From positions 62,001-126,000 of the forward strand of contig CACAVZ010000002.1 in NCBI GenBank assembly GCA_902536065.1: a stretch of 64,000 nt of DNA, written 5' to 3'. This document shows positions 33,097-43,325 of the stretch, in pieces. Numbering within the stretch: the stretch's first letter is position 1; each line of letters begins with the position of its first letter. This stretch comes from an uncultured Synechococcaceae cyanobacterium (GTDB taxonomy: Bacteria > Cyanobacteriota > Cyanobacteriia > PCC-6307 > Cyanobiaceae). Both the position numbers and the translations under genes were made by a program. The notes below the pieces were generated by a model. The model had not been told where the DNA came from and made no database searches. It worked only from the letters and a program-made list of their open reading frames with translations.

Positions 33097-34251
33097 TTAA
33101 AAATTATTTTTTGAATAATTTTCTAATATTCTCTGATTTATTTTTGGAATATTTTCTTTAAATTTGAAAAACCCTTTTTTAGCAAATTTCCAAGCAAATA
33201 AATCTTCATCCCTCACAAGATTAAAAACTTTTTTATGGTGTAAATTTTTAAACTCAGTTATGAAGTCATAATTTTCTCCTACTCCAGGATAAATAATGTC
33301 TATTTCGTTGGTATTTATAAAAGTATTTTCCAGTGAATAAGGATCAATCTGTTCAACATTATCAAAATGCTCTACAAATTCAGAGACCAAATCTTGTTTA
33401 AATTTGAAAACAGATTCAGACAACTTAATTTGTCTTTGTTCATTTTTCAAAAGAATAATAAATACTTTTTTATAGCTCCTAAGTAAATTTTTAAGGGATG
33501 CAAGGTGCAAATCATTTTCAAACATAATCAGAGTATCTGATTTAGGATCCATATCATTTTTATAAATCTCATCTTCTAATGGTATGTGATTAGATTCTTC
33601 AAGATAAATTTGTTGATTACTTATTTTTTCTGCATTAAATCTATTATTTGAAAATTTTCTGAGGTTTGATGATGAAAAAAGATATTGTTTTCCCTTCGTT
33701 TGCAATCCTCCGACCCATCTCCAGCTAAGAAGATTAGATGCAGCATCACCATCAAAAAGATATTTAAAGAAAAACTTTGCTCCCAATTGCCATGGAAGGC
33801 CTAAATTAAATATCCAAGTACTCGCAAACCACATTCTTGTATGGTTATGCAAATAGTTATACTGCTTTAATTCATGGACCCAAGAATTAAAAAAATCTAA
33901 TTCTGTATTACCATTAATTGCACTTTCATATAGATCATAATTAAAATCGAGATTGTTTTCTGAAATAAAATTTCTCCAAACTTTTGGTCTATTTTCCATC
34001 CACCCTTTCCAGTAAACTCTCCAAAATATTTCTTCAACAAATTTAGTTGAATTTTTGATTTTGTACTTACTTTTAATATCATGAATCAGATCATATTCCG
34101 ATAAAATTCTATGTGTAATGAAAGGCGATAATTTTGAAACTGAACTTTCGTTATTTGGCCCAAAATCAAAATTTCTTAATTTTGCATAATCATTAATTTT
34201 GTATTTCGCAAAATTTTCCCAGGTATTTTGAGCTTTTAATAAAAATGACAT
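33097..34251 (-). CDS. photolyase/cryptochrome FAD-binding domain protein, atypical domain order
   Basis: EEIFWRVYWKGWME, YLHNHTRMWFASTWIFNLGLPWQLGAKFFFKYLFDGDAASNLLSWRWVGG match the photolyase FAD-binding region; about 150 aa follow it. Confidence 0.8.
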   Translation of the reverse strand: MSFLLKAQNTWENFAKYKINDYAKLRNFDFGPNNESSVSKLSPFITHRILSEYDLIHDIKSKYKIKNSTKFVEEIFWRVYWKGWMENRPKVWRNFISENNLDFNYDLYESAINGNTELDFFNSWVHELKQYNYLHNHTRMWFASTWIFNLGLPWQLGAKFFFKYLFDGDAASNLLSWRWVGGLQTKGKQYLFSSSNLRKFSNNRFNAEKISNQQIYLEESNHIPLEDEIYKNDMDPKSDTLIMFENDLHLASLKNLLRSYKKVFIILLKNEQRQIKLSESVFKFKQDLVSEFVEHFDNVEQIDPYSLENTFINTNEIDIIYPGVGENYDFITEFKNLHHKKVFNLVRDEDLFAWKFAKKGFFKFKENIPKINQRILENYSKNNF

Positions 34252-34530
34252 TTTTTATTAACTCTAAAAAATTTTTTTTTGTATTGATAGAAATTTCAAA
34301 AATTTGCCTGCAAATTAATATTTAAAATTTTCTATTTCACTTTTTCAATAAATATGTTTGATTGAAGTATTTAATTTGAACTTCTAATTCGTACATTTTA
34401 TACTCTTAAATCGCTCTCCGCGTAGGAGGATATTTAGTGGTCAATTACTTTTTAAATCTAATTTTAATTTTCAAATCTTTATTTAAATGACTTTTTCTAA
34501 AAAGGTTTTTATATATTTATCAAAATTATT

Positions 34531-35280
34531 ATGAATAATTTATTAGTGAGAGATATTAAGTATCTTGATGAACAATACAGAATAGGTGAAGGCATAATTT
34601 CGGATGGCGCATTTAAGCAACTTGAAAAGCTCTTTATTCCTGTTGATCCAGAACCTGACTACTTTAATCAAAAAAATAATAAACTTTTGCCAAAATTAGC
34701 TAAAGGAAACCATGAAGAATTTTTGAAAAGTTTATTAACAAAAACAAGATTAAGCATTCAACCAAAAATTGATGGTTGTGCTATTGCAATTAGATATATA
34801 GATGGCAATTTTAATAAAGCTATTACAAAAAAAGGATTAGATGTCTCAAGCAAAATTAAACAAATTAAAAATGTCCCCGATTGTATTCCTATCAAACGAG
34901 ATTTTCAAATTAGAGGTGAACTATACGCTGCAAACGAAGTTGCCAGCATTTCCCAAAGAATTGCAAGAAAATACCTCAATGATAAGAAAGGGATTGGAAA
35001 AAGTCTCCGCTTTTGCTGTTTCCAAATACTTAATGGAAGACTTAATCAATACGAAACCCTTAACTATCTTAAAAAATGTGGCTTCAGCACCCCTGAAAGT
35101 TACTTCACAAATCATACAAGCGAAATCCAAATATATAAAAAAAATTGGTTAGAGAGAAAAATATTTGCGAAATATCCAACTAATGGGTTAGTTATAAAAA
35201 TAAATAGTAGGAAGATACAGTTACTTAGAGAGAAAAGTTTATCTCAAAATAACGAATGGCAATATGCAATTGAAAAATAA
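34531..35280 (+). CDS. stand-alone NAD+-dependent DNA ligase adenylation-domain-like protein
   Basis: Motif I KIDG (QPKIDGCAIAIRY), III-like QIRGELY, IIIa-like LRFCCFQI, IV-like TNGLVIKIN, V-like WQYAIEK; ORF ends after V. Confidence 0.72.
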   Translation: MNNLLVRDIKYLDEQYRIGEGIISDGAFKQLEKLFIPVDPEPDYFNQKNNKLLPKLAKGNHEEFLKSLLTKTRLSIQPKIDGCAIAIRYIDGNFNKAITKKGLDVSSKIKQIKNVPDCIPIKRDFQIRGELYAANEVASISQRIARKYLNDKKGIGKSLRFCCFQILNGRLNQYETLNYLKKCGFSTPESYFTNHTSEIQIYKKNWLERKIFAKYPTNGLVIKINSRKIQLLREKSLSQNNEWQYAIEK

Positions 35281-35388
35281 TATTAAATAATACCTTCAAA
35301 AAGAGCTCACGATACTTACTTCCAGTATTTACAGTAGAAAAGTAATTAAATCTTGGTGAAATTCCAAAGCAATTTGCAGGATTACTAA

Positions 35389-36318
35389 ATGACTGCCACT
35401 ATTTCAAGACCTAAAATTTCTAACTGGGGAACATCTAATATTCCAAACCTTGCTGGCAAAACAGCTCTAATTACCGGTGCGAATAGTGGTCTTGGATACT
35501 ACACTGCAAAGGCCTTAGCAGAAAAAAAAGCTCATGTTGTTATAGCTTGTAGATCGCTTGAAAAAGCTAATCAAACTATCAAAAAACTTAAAGGTCTTAA
35601 TCCTGAAGGAATATTTACACCTTTAGAATTAGATTTGTCAGATTTAAAAAATATTGTTGAAGTTCAGTCCAAAATTTTTGATAATTTTGAAAATTTGGAT
35701 TTACTAATCAATAATGCAGGCATTATGCATCCACCTAAAACTCTTAGTGCCCAGGGATATGAAATACAATTTGCAGTAAATCATCTAGCTCACATGCTTT
35801 TGACTCTAAAGCTACTTCCAATTATTGAAAAAAAAGAAGAATCTAGAATAGTGACGGTTACTTCCGGAGCACAATTTTTTGGCAAAGTTGGTTGGAAAAA
35901 TCTGAAAGCCGAGAACTATTACAACAAATGGGAATCTTACTCAAATAGCAAATTGGCAAATGTAATGTTTGCTTTGGAACTTAATGAGAAATTAATGCGC
36001 AAAAATATACTTTCTTTAGCTGCTCACCCAGGAATTGCAAAAACAAATCTCTTTACTGCTCAAAAGCCTAACCCTGGTCCATTAGAAACATTTTCATTGG
36101 AATTATTTAGCCCTATTTTTCAAACTGCTGAGATGGGTGCTTTACCTCAACTATTTGCAGCTACTTCACCAGATGCAAGAGGCGGTGATCATTATGGTCC
36201 TAGATTTAATTTCAGAGGTCATCCAAAACTATCCCCTACTTCACCTTTCGCCATGAATAAAAAAGAAAGAAAAAATTTATGGGAAAAAAGCCTCGAAATT
36301 ATAAGTAACTTCTTATGA
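35389..36318 (+). CDS. short-chain dehydrogenase/reductase (POR-like)
   Basis: TGANSGLGYYTAKAL, NNAGIMHP motifs; YSNSKLAN. Confidence 0.88.
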   Translation: MTATISRPKISNWGTSNIPNLAGKTALITGANSGLGYYTAKALAEKKAHVVIACRSLEKANQTIKKLKGLNPEGIFTPLELDLSDLKNIVEVQSKIFDNFENLDLLINNAGIMHPPKTLSAQGYEIQFAVNHLAHMLLTLKLLPIIEKKEESRIVTVTSGAQFFGKVGWKNLKAENYYNKWESYSNSKLANVMFALELNEKLMRKNILSLAAHPGIAKTNLFTAQKPNPGPLETFSLELFSPIFQTAEMGALPQLFAATSPDARGGDHYGPRFNFRGHPKLSPTSPFAMNKKERKNLWEKSLEIISNFL

Positions 36319-36579
36319 GTTTTTCATTTTTACTAACTTTAGAAAATACTTCAAGATATGTAATTCACTCTCTGAGAGTTTCATAAATTCTGTTAGGGCA
36401 TCGTAATTTTTTTCATCAATTTTTTTTGACAATTGAATAAAACTATCATGGTTTTCATTAACGAAGCGCTCAGCAATCTGAGACGGGGTTAAACCCTTTT
36501 CAATTAATTCACCTGGAGCATTTTTCTCCCACTTTTCATAAAACCAAGAGAACCAATATTTTGCAGTATTATCTTCCAT
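36313..36579 (-). CDS. small hypothetical protein, similar to the product of 47023..47349
   Basis: WFSWFYEKWE...GLTPSQIAERFVNENHDSF...DEKNYDALTEFMKLSESELHIL. Confidence 0.65.
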   Translation of the reverse strand: MEDNTAKYWFSWFYEKWEKNAPGELIEKGLTPSQIAERFVNENHDSFIQLSKKIDEKNYDALTEFMKLSESELHILKYFLKLVKMKNS

Positions 36580-36679
36580 TAATTAACTTTTCTTGTGCAA
36601 ATACTATAAATACTGAAGAAGAATCTCATGATTGAATTACCCCTTAAACACAATTAATATAAATGCAATTATAAATTTA

Positions 36680-38110
36680 ATGATAGATAATCATTCAAGT
36701 AAAAGAAACATTAATCTCGTAATTGGATTAGGTAAATCTGGATTTTGGGCTGCCAAGTGTTTGAGAAGCATCAATAAGAAAGTAATTGTTTGGGAAAGTA
36801 AAGATGGGATAGAATTGTTAGAAAGAAAAACAGCATTAGAAGAGCTTAATATAATTGTTTCTCTAAATAAAGAATTTGTCTTTGAAGAAATTCAACCTTT
36901 TGTGAAAGAGATCGAATCTGTTGTTGTCAGTCCATCAATACCTTATGACCATATAACTATTATTGAATTAAAAAAAAAGGGAATTAAAGTAATTGGAGAA
37001 ATTAATGTTGCATGGGAAATTTTAAAAAACACAAATTGGATAGGTATTACTGGCACTAATGGCAAGACTACTGTTACTCATCTACTAAGCCATATACTTT
37101 GCAATACTGGATTATATGCTCCTTTTGCTGGAAATATTGGTACACCTTTATGTAAATATGCTCACTCCAAAAAACATGAAAAAATTGATTGGGTTGTAGC
37201 TGAATTAAGCAGTTATCAAATAGAAATATCTCCAGAAGTAAAACCTAATATTGGAATATGGACAACCTTCACAGAAGATCATCTTGAAAGACATAAAACA
37301 CTTGAAAACTATTTCAAAATAAAAAAAAGCTTGTTAGAAAAATCTGATTTTAGAATTTATAATTATGACGATAAAAACCTAAGAAATCATTACAGTTCGC
37401 TATCGAGAGGGGTTTGGATAACAACTAGTTTCGATAAATCAAATTTTATTCATTGTGATTATTGGATAGATGATCAAGCATACATTGTTGAGAGAGGGAA
37501 GAGATTATTCAAACTTGAACATTTTTCTTTAAAAGGAATGCATAATCTTCAAAATCTTTTATTGGTAATTGCAGCAGCAAGAAAAGTTGGATTATCTGGC
37601 AAGAAGATTAAAGTTTCTTTATCTAATTACAGGCAATTACCCCATAGGATGGAAACAATTTATAAAAATAATGATCTGGAAATCATTAATGATAGTAAAG
37701 CTACAAATTTTGACTCATCTATTGCGGGAATAAGTTCAATTGAAGGTCAAATAATAATCATTGCTGGGGGTAGATTAAAAGGCAATGAATATAGTGAGTG
37801 GATAAAAGTTTTAAAGAAAAAAGTTAAATGTGTTTTCCTTTTTGGAGAAAGCTCAAAAGTCCTAAAAATGGCTCTTATTAATGAAGGATTTAAAAAAAAT
37901 ATTTTTGAATTTTCAGAACTAAAAGAGCTTTTAAATTTTGTTTTTCATTATTTACAAAATAATAGGGTTGGAACATTATTATTCTCACCTTCATGCTCTA
38001 GTTTTGATCAATTTAAAAATTATGAAGAGCGTGGAGATTATTTCAAGAAACTAATAAGTGAAAAATTTAAGGTTAATAAATCCATTTTTTGTTCAAATAT
38101 CATTTCGTAA
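36680..38110 (+). CDS. murD: UDP-N-acetylmuramoylalanine-D-glutamate ligase
   Basis: [24 protein letters not shown]; first ATG assigned at MIDNHSS. Confidence 0.94.
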   Translation: MIDNHSSKRNINLVIGLGKSGFWAAKCLRSINKKVIVWESKDGIELLERKTALEELNIIVSLNKEFVFEEIQPFVKEIESVVVSPSIPYDHITIIELKKKGIKVIGEINVAWEILKNTNWIGITGTNGKTTVTHLLSHILCNTGLYAPFAGNIGTPLCKYAHSKKHEKIDWVVAELSSYQIEISPEVKPNIGIWTTFTEDHLERHKTLENYFKIKKSLLEKSDFRIYNYDDKNLRNHYSSLSRGVWITTSFDKSNFIHCDYWIDDQAYIVERGKRLFKLEHFSLKGMHNLQNLLLVIAAARKVGLSGKKIKVSLSNYRQLPHRMETIYKNNDLEIINDSKATNFDSSIAGISSIEGQIIIIAGGRLKGNEYSEWIKVLKKKVKCVFLFGESSKVLKMALINEGFKKNIFEFSELKELLNFVFHYLQNNRVGTLLFSPSCSSFDQFKNYEERGDYFKKLISEKFKVNKSIFCSNIIS

Positions 38111-38195
38111 TTTCAGGTCGGTCATCACAACCGTTTACCCTCTAGCAAATATTCACTTAATTAGTTAGATTTTGTATACAAATTAACTAGCAGCA

Positions 38196-38510
38196 ATGAG
38201 TGAATCTAACAATTTACCTCAAGCAATAAGTCATAAAAAATTAAGTTATTTGATGCTTAAGGCACAAAAGGATGCTCATTTTTCTGATGAATTAGCAGAA
38301 ATAGAAAGCCCCGAAAAAAGAGAATTTGAAGAGTTAATGAACAATTGGGAAGCTTCAACTAAAAAGGTAGTTAATGAATTATCAAAAAGAAAAAAGAATT
38401 TACTAAAAGATAAATCACCAAATTCTTTAATAGCACTTGGTGCTATGGAAGTTCACCTTAATATGGCTTTGCAAGCCTTAAATGCATTTAATAAAGGCGT
38501 TGATGGGTAA
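38196..38510 (+). CDS. conserved hypothetical protein
   Basis: Clean ATG ORF between annotated genes. Confidence 0.6.
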   Translation: MSESNNLPQAISHKKLSYLMLKAQKDAHFSDELAEIESPEKREFEELMNNWEASTKKVVNELSKRKKNLLKDKSPNSLIALGAMEVHLNMALQALNAFNKGVDG

Positions 38511-38523
38511 AAGTAAAGCTAAA

Positions 38524-39255
38524 TTATAAAGAAGGCATCGAAATTAAGAGGAAATCTAAGTCTTTTTTAGTATCTATAGATACATCATCATCATAATTAA
38601 CTTCAAAACCCAAACCATCTCCAGATTCAAGAAATATATTTGAATTAGATTCTTTACTTTTTAATAAAAGATTACCTTCTATTATTTGTATCCAATTATA
38701 TTTATCGATTTTTAATGGCAATTTTTTTTCTTTAATTGGCTTATATTTACAACGCCATAAAGAGATACTTTGATTTAGAAAAAGCTTATTATTTTTTCCG
38801 TCTTTGTAATTAAAAATAAGATTGTCCCACAACTTATCATTTAATGAAATTTGACCATATCGAGGTTTGATATTTTCTTTTTGAGGGTATATCCAAATCT
38901 GGAACAACTTACAGTTCTCATTTTCTTCATTCATCTCGCTATGAGAGATTCCAGTACCTGCAGTCATAACTTGTACTTCATCTTTGTGAATTTTTCCAAG
39001 ATTGTTTAAAGAGTCTCTATGAGTTATTGCGCCTTTTATTACGACAGTAATTATTTCCATATTTGCATGAGAATGTGTATCAAATCCTGCATTAGGAGAA
39101 ATAATATCTTCATTTATAACTCTAATTTTCCCAAAATTATCCCATTTTGGATCTCTATGATCTGCGAAAGAAAATGAATGCTTCGAATTTAGCCATTCTC
39201 TAGTCGATCTAAATCTTTCGTGCGATTTCCTTATTTTAATTATTTTCAAAGACAT
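38524..39255 (-). CDS. pirin family protein
   Basis: HSFSFADHRDPKWDNFGKIRVINEDIISPNAGFDTHSHANMEIITVV. Confidence 0.9.
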   Translation of the reverse strand: MSLKIIKIRKSHERFRSTREWLNSKHSFSFADHRDPKWDNFGKIRVINEDIISPNAGFDTHSHANMEIITVVIKGAITHRDSLNNLGKIHKDEVQVMTAGTGISHSEMNEENENCKLFQIWIYPQKENIKPRYGQISLNDKLWDNLIFNYKDGKNNKLFLNQSISLWRCKYKPIKEKKLPLKIDKYNWIQIIEGNLLLKSKESNSNIFLESGDGLGFEVNYDDDVSIDTKKDLDFLLISMPSL

Positions 39256-39345
39256 AATAAATACTAAGAAATAAATATGGTGTATTTGTGTAAATTAAAT
39301 ATCTTTGAAAATTATAAATTATGAATAAGTGAAATTAATTTTTAT

Positions 39346-39474
39346 TTATTTGTTTATTTTACTTTGTGCTTTATTTGCTTTATTAATTATTTTTTTTGCT
39401 TCTTCTCTTGTAGAACATTTTTCTGCCTCAACATTCAAGTTTTTTAGTTTATTTAATTGCTTTGAAATTTTCAT
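39346..39474 (-). CDS. small basic helical protein (42 aa), absent from the ORF track
   Basis: ATG ORF: MKISKQLNKLKNLNVEAEKCSTREEAKKIINKANKAQSKINK. Confidence 0.45.
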   Translation of the reverse strand: MKISKQLNKLKNLNVEAEKCSTREEAKKIINKANKAQSKINK

Positions 39475-39556
39475 ATTTGGTTAACTCAACAAATAGAAAT
39501 TAACACACATTTAATGGAATAGCTAAAAATACTGGTTTGCATTTGAGCCTTACTAC

Positions 39557-40093
39557 CTAAAAATAAGATTGAAGGATTGAATTATCAGAACAATATAGAG
39601 GGTGAATTGGATTATCTTTGATTGTTTTCTTAATTAAAAGCGGTCCAAGAGGATTATCAAAATTATTTTTCCTAATTGAGTTATATTGCATTATTTTTTT
39701 TGATATTCTTTTATTTCTATTTAGAAATTTACCTTTGTTACCCCAACCTAACCATAAATCACAATTTTTACTTTCAGACCAGTGTTTTAAGTTTTTATAA
39801 ATATGATTATTGTTTAGATAACCCACAGGGTTTTTATGCTTAAAAAGTTTTTCTGGTTTGCTTGAAATAAGAGCAAATAGATTTATTAATTTTACTTTGC
39901 CGTAATTATTGTTTTTCGAAATTTTGATTATCTTTTTTGTTGTGTTGTCTAAGAAAACTTCATCCGATAATGAGGGATTTAAACCAATAAAGATAATCTC
40001 TTTTTTAGATTCAGAAATCTTATAACTTAAACTCCATCTATATAGTTTGTTAACACTACTTAAACAATTTCTTTCTAGAAATAAATTCTTCAA
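39557..40093 (-). CDS. DUF1643-like protein
   Basis: EIIFIGLNPSLSDEVFLDNTTKKI...VKLINLFAL; LGWGNKGK. Confidence 0.75.
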   Translation of the reverse strand: MKNLFLERNCLSSVNKLYRWSLSYKISESKKEIIFIGLNPSLSDEVFLDNTTKKIIKISKNNNYGKVKLINLFALISSKPEKLFKHKNPVGYLNNNHIYKNLKHWSESKNCDLWLGWGNKGKFLNRNKRISKKIMQYNSIRKNNFDNPLGPLLIKKTIKDNPIHPLYCSDNSILQSYF

Positions 40094-40575
40094 CCTAAAC
40101 CTACACCTCTAGCCATGAGAGTTGCAAACAAAGGTATAGTTGCAAAGCCCACTAATTCAGTAGTAATGATTAGCCTGAACCTATTAACTAGATTTTCAGA
40201 TATTTCTGGTAATTTATTCTTACTTAATGGAACGGCCCATAAGATATAGGTTATTGTTGGATATAAAGAGAGTAATCCCACCAAAATGTAAAGAGAAACT
40301 TTTATCCAAAAAACAGGATTACCTGTATAAAAATCACCTCCTTGACCAAAATACTTAACACGCAAAATCCCAGTAACCAATATTGCAACTCCTGCTAAAC
40401 CATAGACCACATCTGCAATTATCATTGAAATAGTCTCATTTCTATTAAGGCCTACTTTGAGAGTCAATCTTTCAAACAAAAGAGAACCAAAACACAAAAT
40501 AATTCCTAAATAATGAACATATGCTACTAATGCACTTTTAGCAATTTCACCTGTTAATAAAGTTCCTAATAACAT
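40090..40575 (-). CDS. DUF2214-like membrane protein
   Basis: Four hydrophobic segments; YVHYLGIILCFGSLLFERLTLK. Confidence 0.7.
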   Translation of the reverse strand: MLLGTLLTGEIAKSALVAYVHYLGIILCFGSLLFERLTLKVGLNRNETISMIIADVVYGLAGVAILVTGILRVKYFGQGGDFYTGNPVFWIKVSLYILVGLLSLYPTITYILWAVPLSKNKLPEISENLVNRFRLIITTELVGFATIPLFATLMARGVGLG

Positions 40576-40663
40576 GTTCGAGTCAAAATTTATACAATCC
40601 TAACCACCAAATGAAGAATTTGTTTAGAAAAGAAATTAAATAATAAAAAGCAAGGTATTAAAT

Positions 40664-41413
40664 CTAAGACTCTAAATACCTTTTCTGGCCATCTTCAAAA
40701 AAATCCTTTTTATTCCATACTTCGATTACATCTGGGAAGTGTTTTTCCATACAATTATCACAAACCCCATGACTGAATCTAATATCACTAATTTTCGAAA
40801 GATATTTTTCTAAATGAATCCAATCGCCCTCCTTATTTTTCACTTCTCTGCAATATGAACATACAGATAAAATCCCTTCCTGTTTATGCAAATTAGACAA
40901 TGCATCTAGCAAATTTAATGACTTTTTTCTAAGCTCTAAAAACGAAACTATTTGCTTTGATAATAATTCCATAATATTAAATTGTTGTGTAGTTAGATTT
41001 CCTGGCTTTCTATCTATTACACAAAGAGTTCCAAGCTTATTACCATCACTATTTCTAAGGGGAAAACCTGCATAAAAACGAATCTTTGGGTCTCCAGTTA
41101 CCAATGGATTATTTATAAATCTTTCATCTTGGAAAGCATCATGAATAATTAATGGACTATTTTCTTTTATTGCATGTGTACAAAAAGACCAATCCCTTCT
41201 AGTTTCTGATATTTGAAGTCCTATTTTGGATTTAAACCATTGTCTATCTTTGTCTACCAAAGTCATTAAAGAAATAGGCACATTACAGGTTGTAGCAGCA
41301 ATTTTTGTAATATCGTCATAACATGATTCTGGCTTGGTTCCCAAAATCCTATATTCTGCTAAAGCTTTTAATCTTCTTTCCTCTTCTTCTTTTTTTGATA
41401 CAAGATTCTGCAT
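40664..41413 (-). CDS. GAF-domain protein with C-terminal Cys-pair (zinc-ribbon-like) module
   Basis: GAF-like VPISLMTLVDKDRQWFKSKIGL...; CSYCREV...FSHGVCDNCMEKHFP. Confidence 0.82.
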   Translation of the reverse strand: MQNLVSKKEEEERRLKALAEYRILGTKPESCYDDITKIAATTCNVPISLMTLVDKDRQWFKSKIGLQISETRRDWSFCTHAIKENSPLIIHDAFQDERFINNPLVTGDPKIRFYAGFPLRNSDGNKLGTLCVIDRKPGNLTTQQFNIMELLSKQIVSFLELRKKSLNLLDALSNLHKQEGILSVCSYCREVKNKEGDWIHLEKYLSKISDIRFSHGVCDNCMEKHFPDVIEVWNKKDFFEDGQKRYLES

Positions 41414-41529
41414 TAATCTTCACCAATAATTAAAACTTTAAAATTAAAGTTTCTTCAAAAAACTTTTTCCTTCTAATACTTAATAAAAAAAAGATAAACT
41501 TATTGATTTGTTACTTATTGATTAGTTAC

Positions 41530-42762
41530 TTAATATTTTAACTTTGAGACTGCCATCCCAGCGATCCATCCACTTGTCCAACAATGTTGAAAATTAAATC
41601 CACCTGTGATCCCATCAACATCTAAAACTTCTCCAGAAAAAAATAATCCTGGACAAATTAAGCTCTCCATACTTTTAAAATTGACTTCATTAATTTTTAC
41701 GCCTCCAGAAGTAACAAATTCTTCTCCAAATGGTCCTTTTCCAGAAATTATATATTTGTCCTTCATTAGAATATTTATCATTTTCTCTCTTTCATCCGCT
41801 AGTAAATCAGCCCACTTTTTCTCTTTATCGATACCTATTTTATTTAATAAAAAAATCCATAATCTTTTTGTTAATAGTGGAACAGGTCTACTGTTTATTA
41901 GATTCACCTTACCTTTATTTGATCTTAAATATTTAACTTTTTGTTTTAACTCCTCATAACTTAAAGCAGACCATTTAATTATTAGATTAAATTTATATTT
42001 TTGACTATAAAGTTCCCTTGCTGCAATTGATGAAAGTTTTAATATTGCTGGTCCACTAAAGCCCCAATGAGTTATTAGTAAATCGCCTCTATTTTGAAAA
42101 TTCTTTTTGTTTAATTCAATTTCTATATCTATGCCCTTTATAGATACCCCACTACATTCATCCAAATTTGGTTCTTTTGTAGAAAAAGTAAAAAGCGATG
42201 GGACAGGTTTAACAATATTATGTCCAAGATCTTGAGCTAATTTATATCCGCTTGGATGACCTCCAGTTGAAAGAATAATATTTTTTGAAGCTACCTTTAC
42301 TTTTTTAAGACTAAAAATATTGAATATATTATCTGGAGTTTTTGAAATTTCTTTTACAAAAAATTTTGTTAATATTTCTACGTTTTTTGATAAAGCACTT
42401 TTTCTCAAACAATCAATAACATCTGAAGAAGAATTAGACACTGGGAAAACTCTTAGATCTTCCTCAATTTTTAATTTTAAACCTTTTTTCTCGAACCAAT
42501 CGTATACATCTCCAGCAGCAAAACGATTAAATGATTCCAAGAGCTGAATTCCACCTCTGGGGTAATTCTCAATTAGTTCATTCGGTATCCATGTCGCATT
42601 AGTGACGTTACATCTTCCCCCTCCACTAATCCTTACTTTCTCCATAAGTTTTGAAGTACCTTCAAGAATTATTATTCTTTTAACTCCATTTTCAGCAGCA
42701 GTTATTGCTGTCATAAAACCGGCTGCACCGCCTCCAACAACTGCCAAATCAAAAGGTTCCAA
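41530..42762 (-). CDS. NAD(P)/FAD-dependent oxidoreductase (HI0933/BaiN-like)
   Basis: VVGGGAAGFMTAITAAENG, GGGRCNVTN, DVDGITGGFNFQHCWTSGWIAG. Confidence 0.9.
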   Translation of the reverse strand: MEPFDLAVVGGGAAGFMTAITAAENGVKRIIILEGTSKLMEKVRISGGGRCNVTNATWIPNELIENYPRGGIQLLESFNRFAAGDVYDWFEKKGLKLKIEEDLRVFPVSNSSSDVIDCLRKSALSKNVEILTKFFVKEISKTPDNIFNIFSLKKVKVASKNIILSTGGHPSGYKLAQDLGHNIVKPVPSLFTFSTKEPNLDECSGVSIKGIDIEIELNKKNFQNRGDLLITHWGFSGPAILKLSSIAARELYSQKYKFNLIIKWSALSYEELKQKVKYLRSNKGKVNLINSRPVPLLTKRLWIFLLNKIGIDKEKKWADLLADEREKMINILMKDKYIISGKGPFGEEFVTSGGVKINEVNFKSMESLICPGLFFSGEVLDVDGITGGFNFQHCWTSGWIAGMAVSKLKY

Positions 42763-42948
42763 AAACTTATTATTTAATATGCTTCAATCTGATAATAGCA
42801 AGGAGTTACAAAGAGAAATTACTCCAAAAACCATAAAAAATAAATAAAAAAACTTAAAAAAATAAAAAATAGATAACTGCAATTCACTAATTTTTAAATT
42901 TCTAAAAAAATCAACGCAGTCATTATTTTTATGCTTTAACTTAATTAC

Positions 42949-43185
42949 ATGAATCTAATATTTTCTTACGTTAAATATTCTGAGGCCAGTTTTCCTATGA
43001 CTGGTCAATATACTGCTCTACTTTTAATAACTTCTTTTATTTGGGTTCTACTTTGGTTTGGATATAGACAAAATAAGATAAATGATCAGATCAAGAAAAA
43101 AGAAAAAGAAGAAAGAATTAATGCGAAAATTCAAAGAAGAAAGAAGTTAGAGAGTTTGTACCCTACTAATAAAAAAACTGCTTAA
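42949..43185 (+). CDS. small membrane protein with charged C-terminus
   Basis: Single TM followed by KKKEKEERINAKIQRRKKLESLYP. Confidence 0.5.
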   Translation: MNLIFSYVKYSEASFPMTGQYTALLLITSFIWVLLWFGYRQNKINDQIKKKEKEERINAKIQRRKKLESLYPTNKKTA

Positions 43186-43205
43186 AATTGATTATTTTAG
43201 AAAAT

Positions 43206-43304
43206 ATGACAAAAAATAATTTCAAATCACTAATTCAGTACTTCCCAGGGATTTTGATTCTTATTTATGTTTTCTTTTTAGCATTTACTCAATTTATAAA
43301 ATAA
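43206..43304 (+). CDS. small membrane protein (32 aa), absent from the ORF track
   Basis: MTKNNFKSLIQYFPGILILIYVFFLAFTQFIK. Confidence 0.4.
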   Translation: MTKNNFKSLIQYFPGILILIYVFFLAFTQFIK

Positions 43305-43325
43305 AATTTCTAAAAATTATTCATT

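Noticed and set aside
34841-35152. ORFs 34841..35152(+) and 34921..35130(-)
   Set aside because: Alternative frames inside the ligase-like gene, whose motifs are in the main frame.
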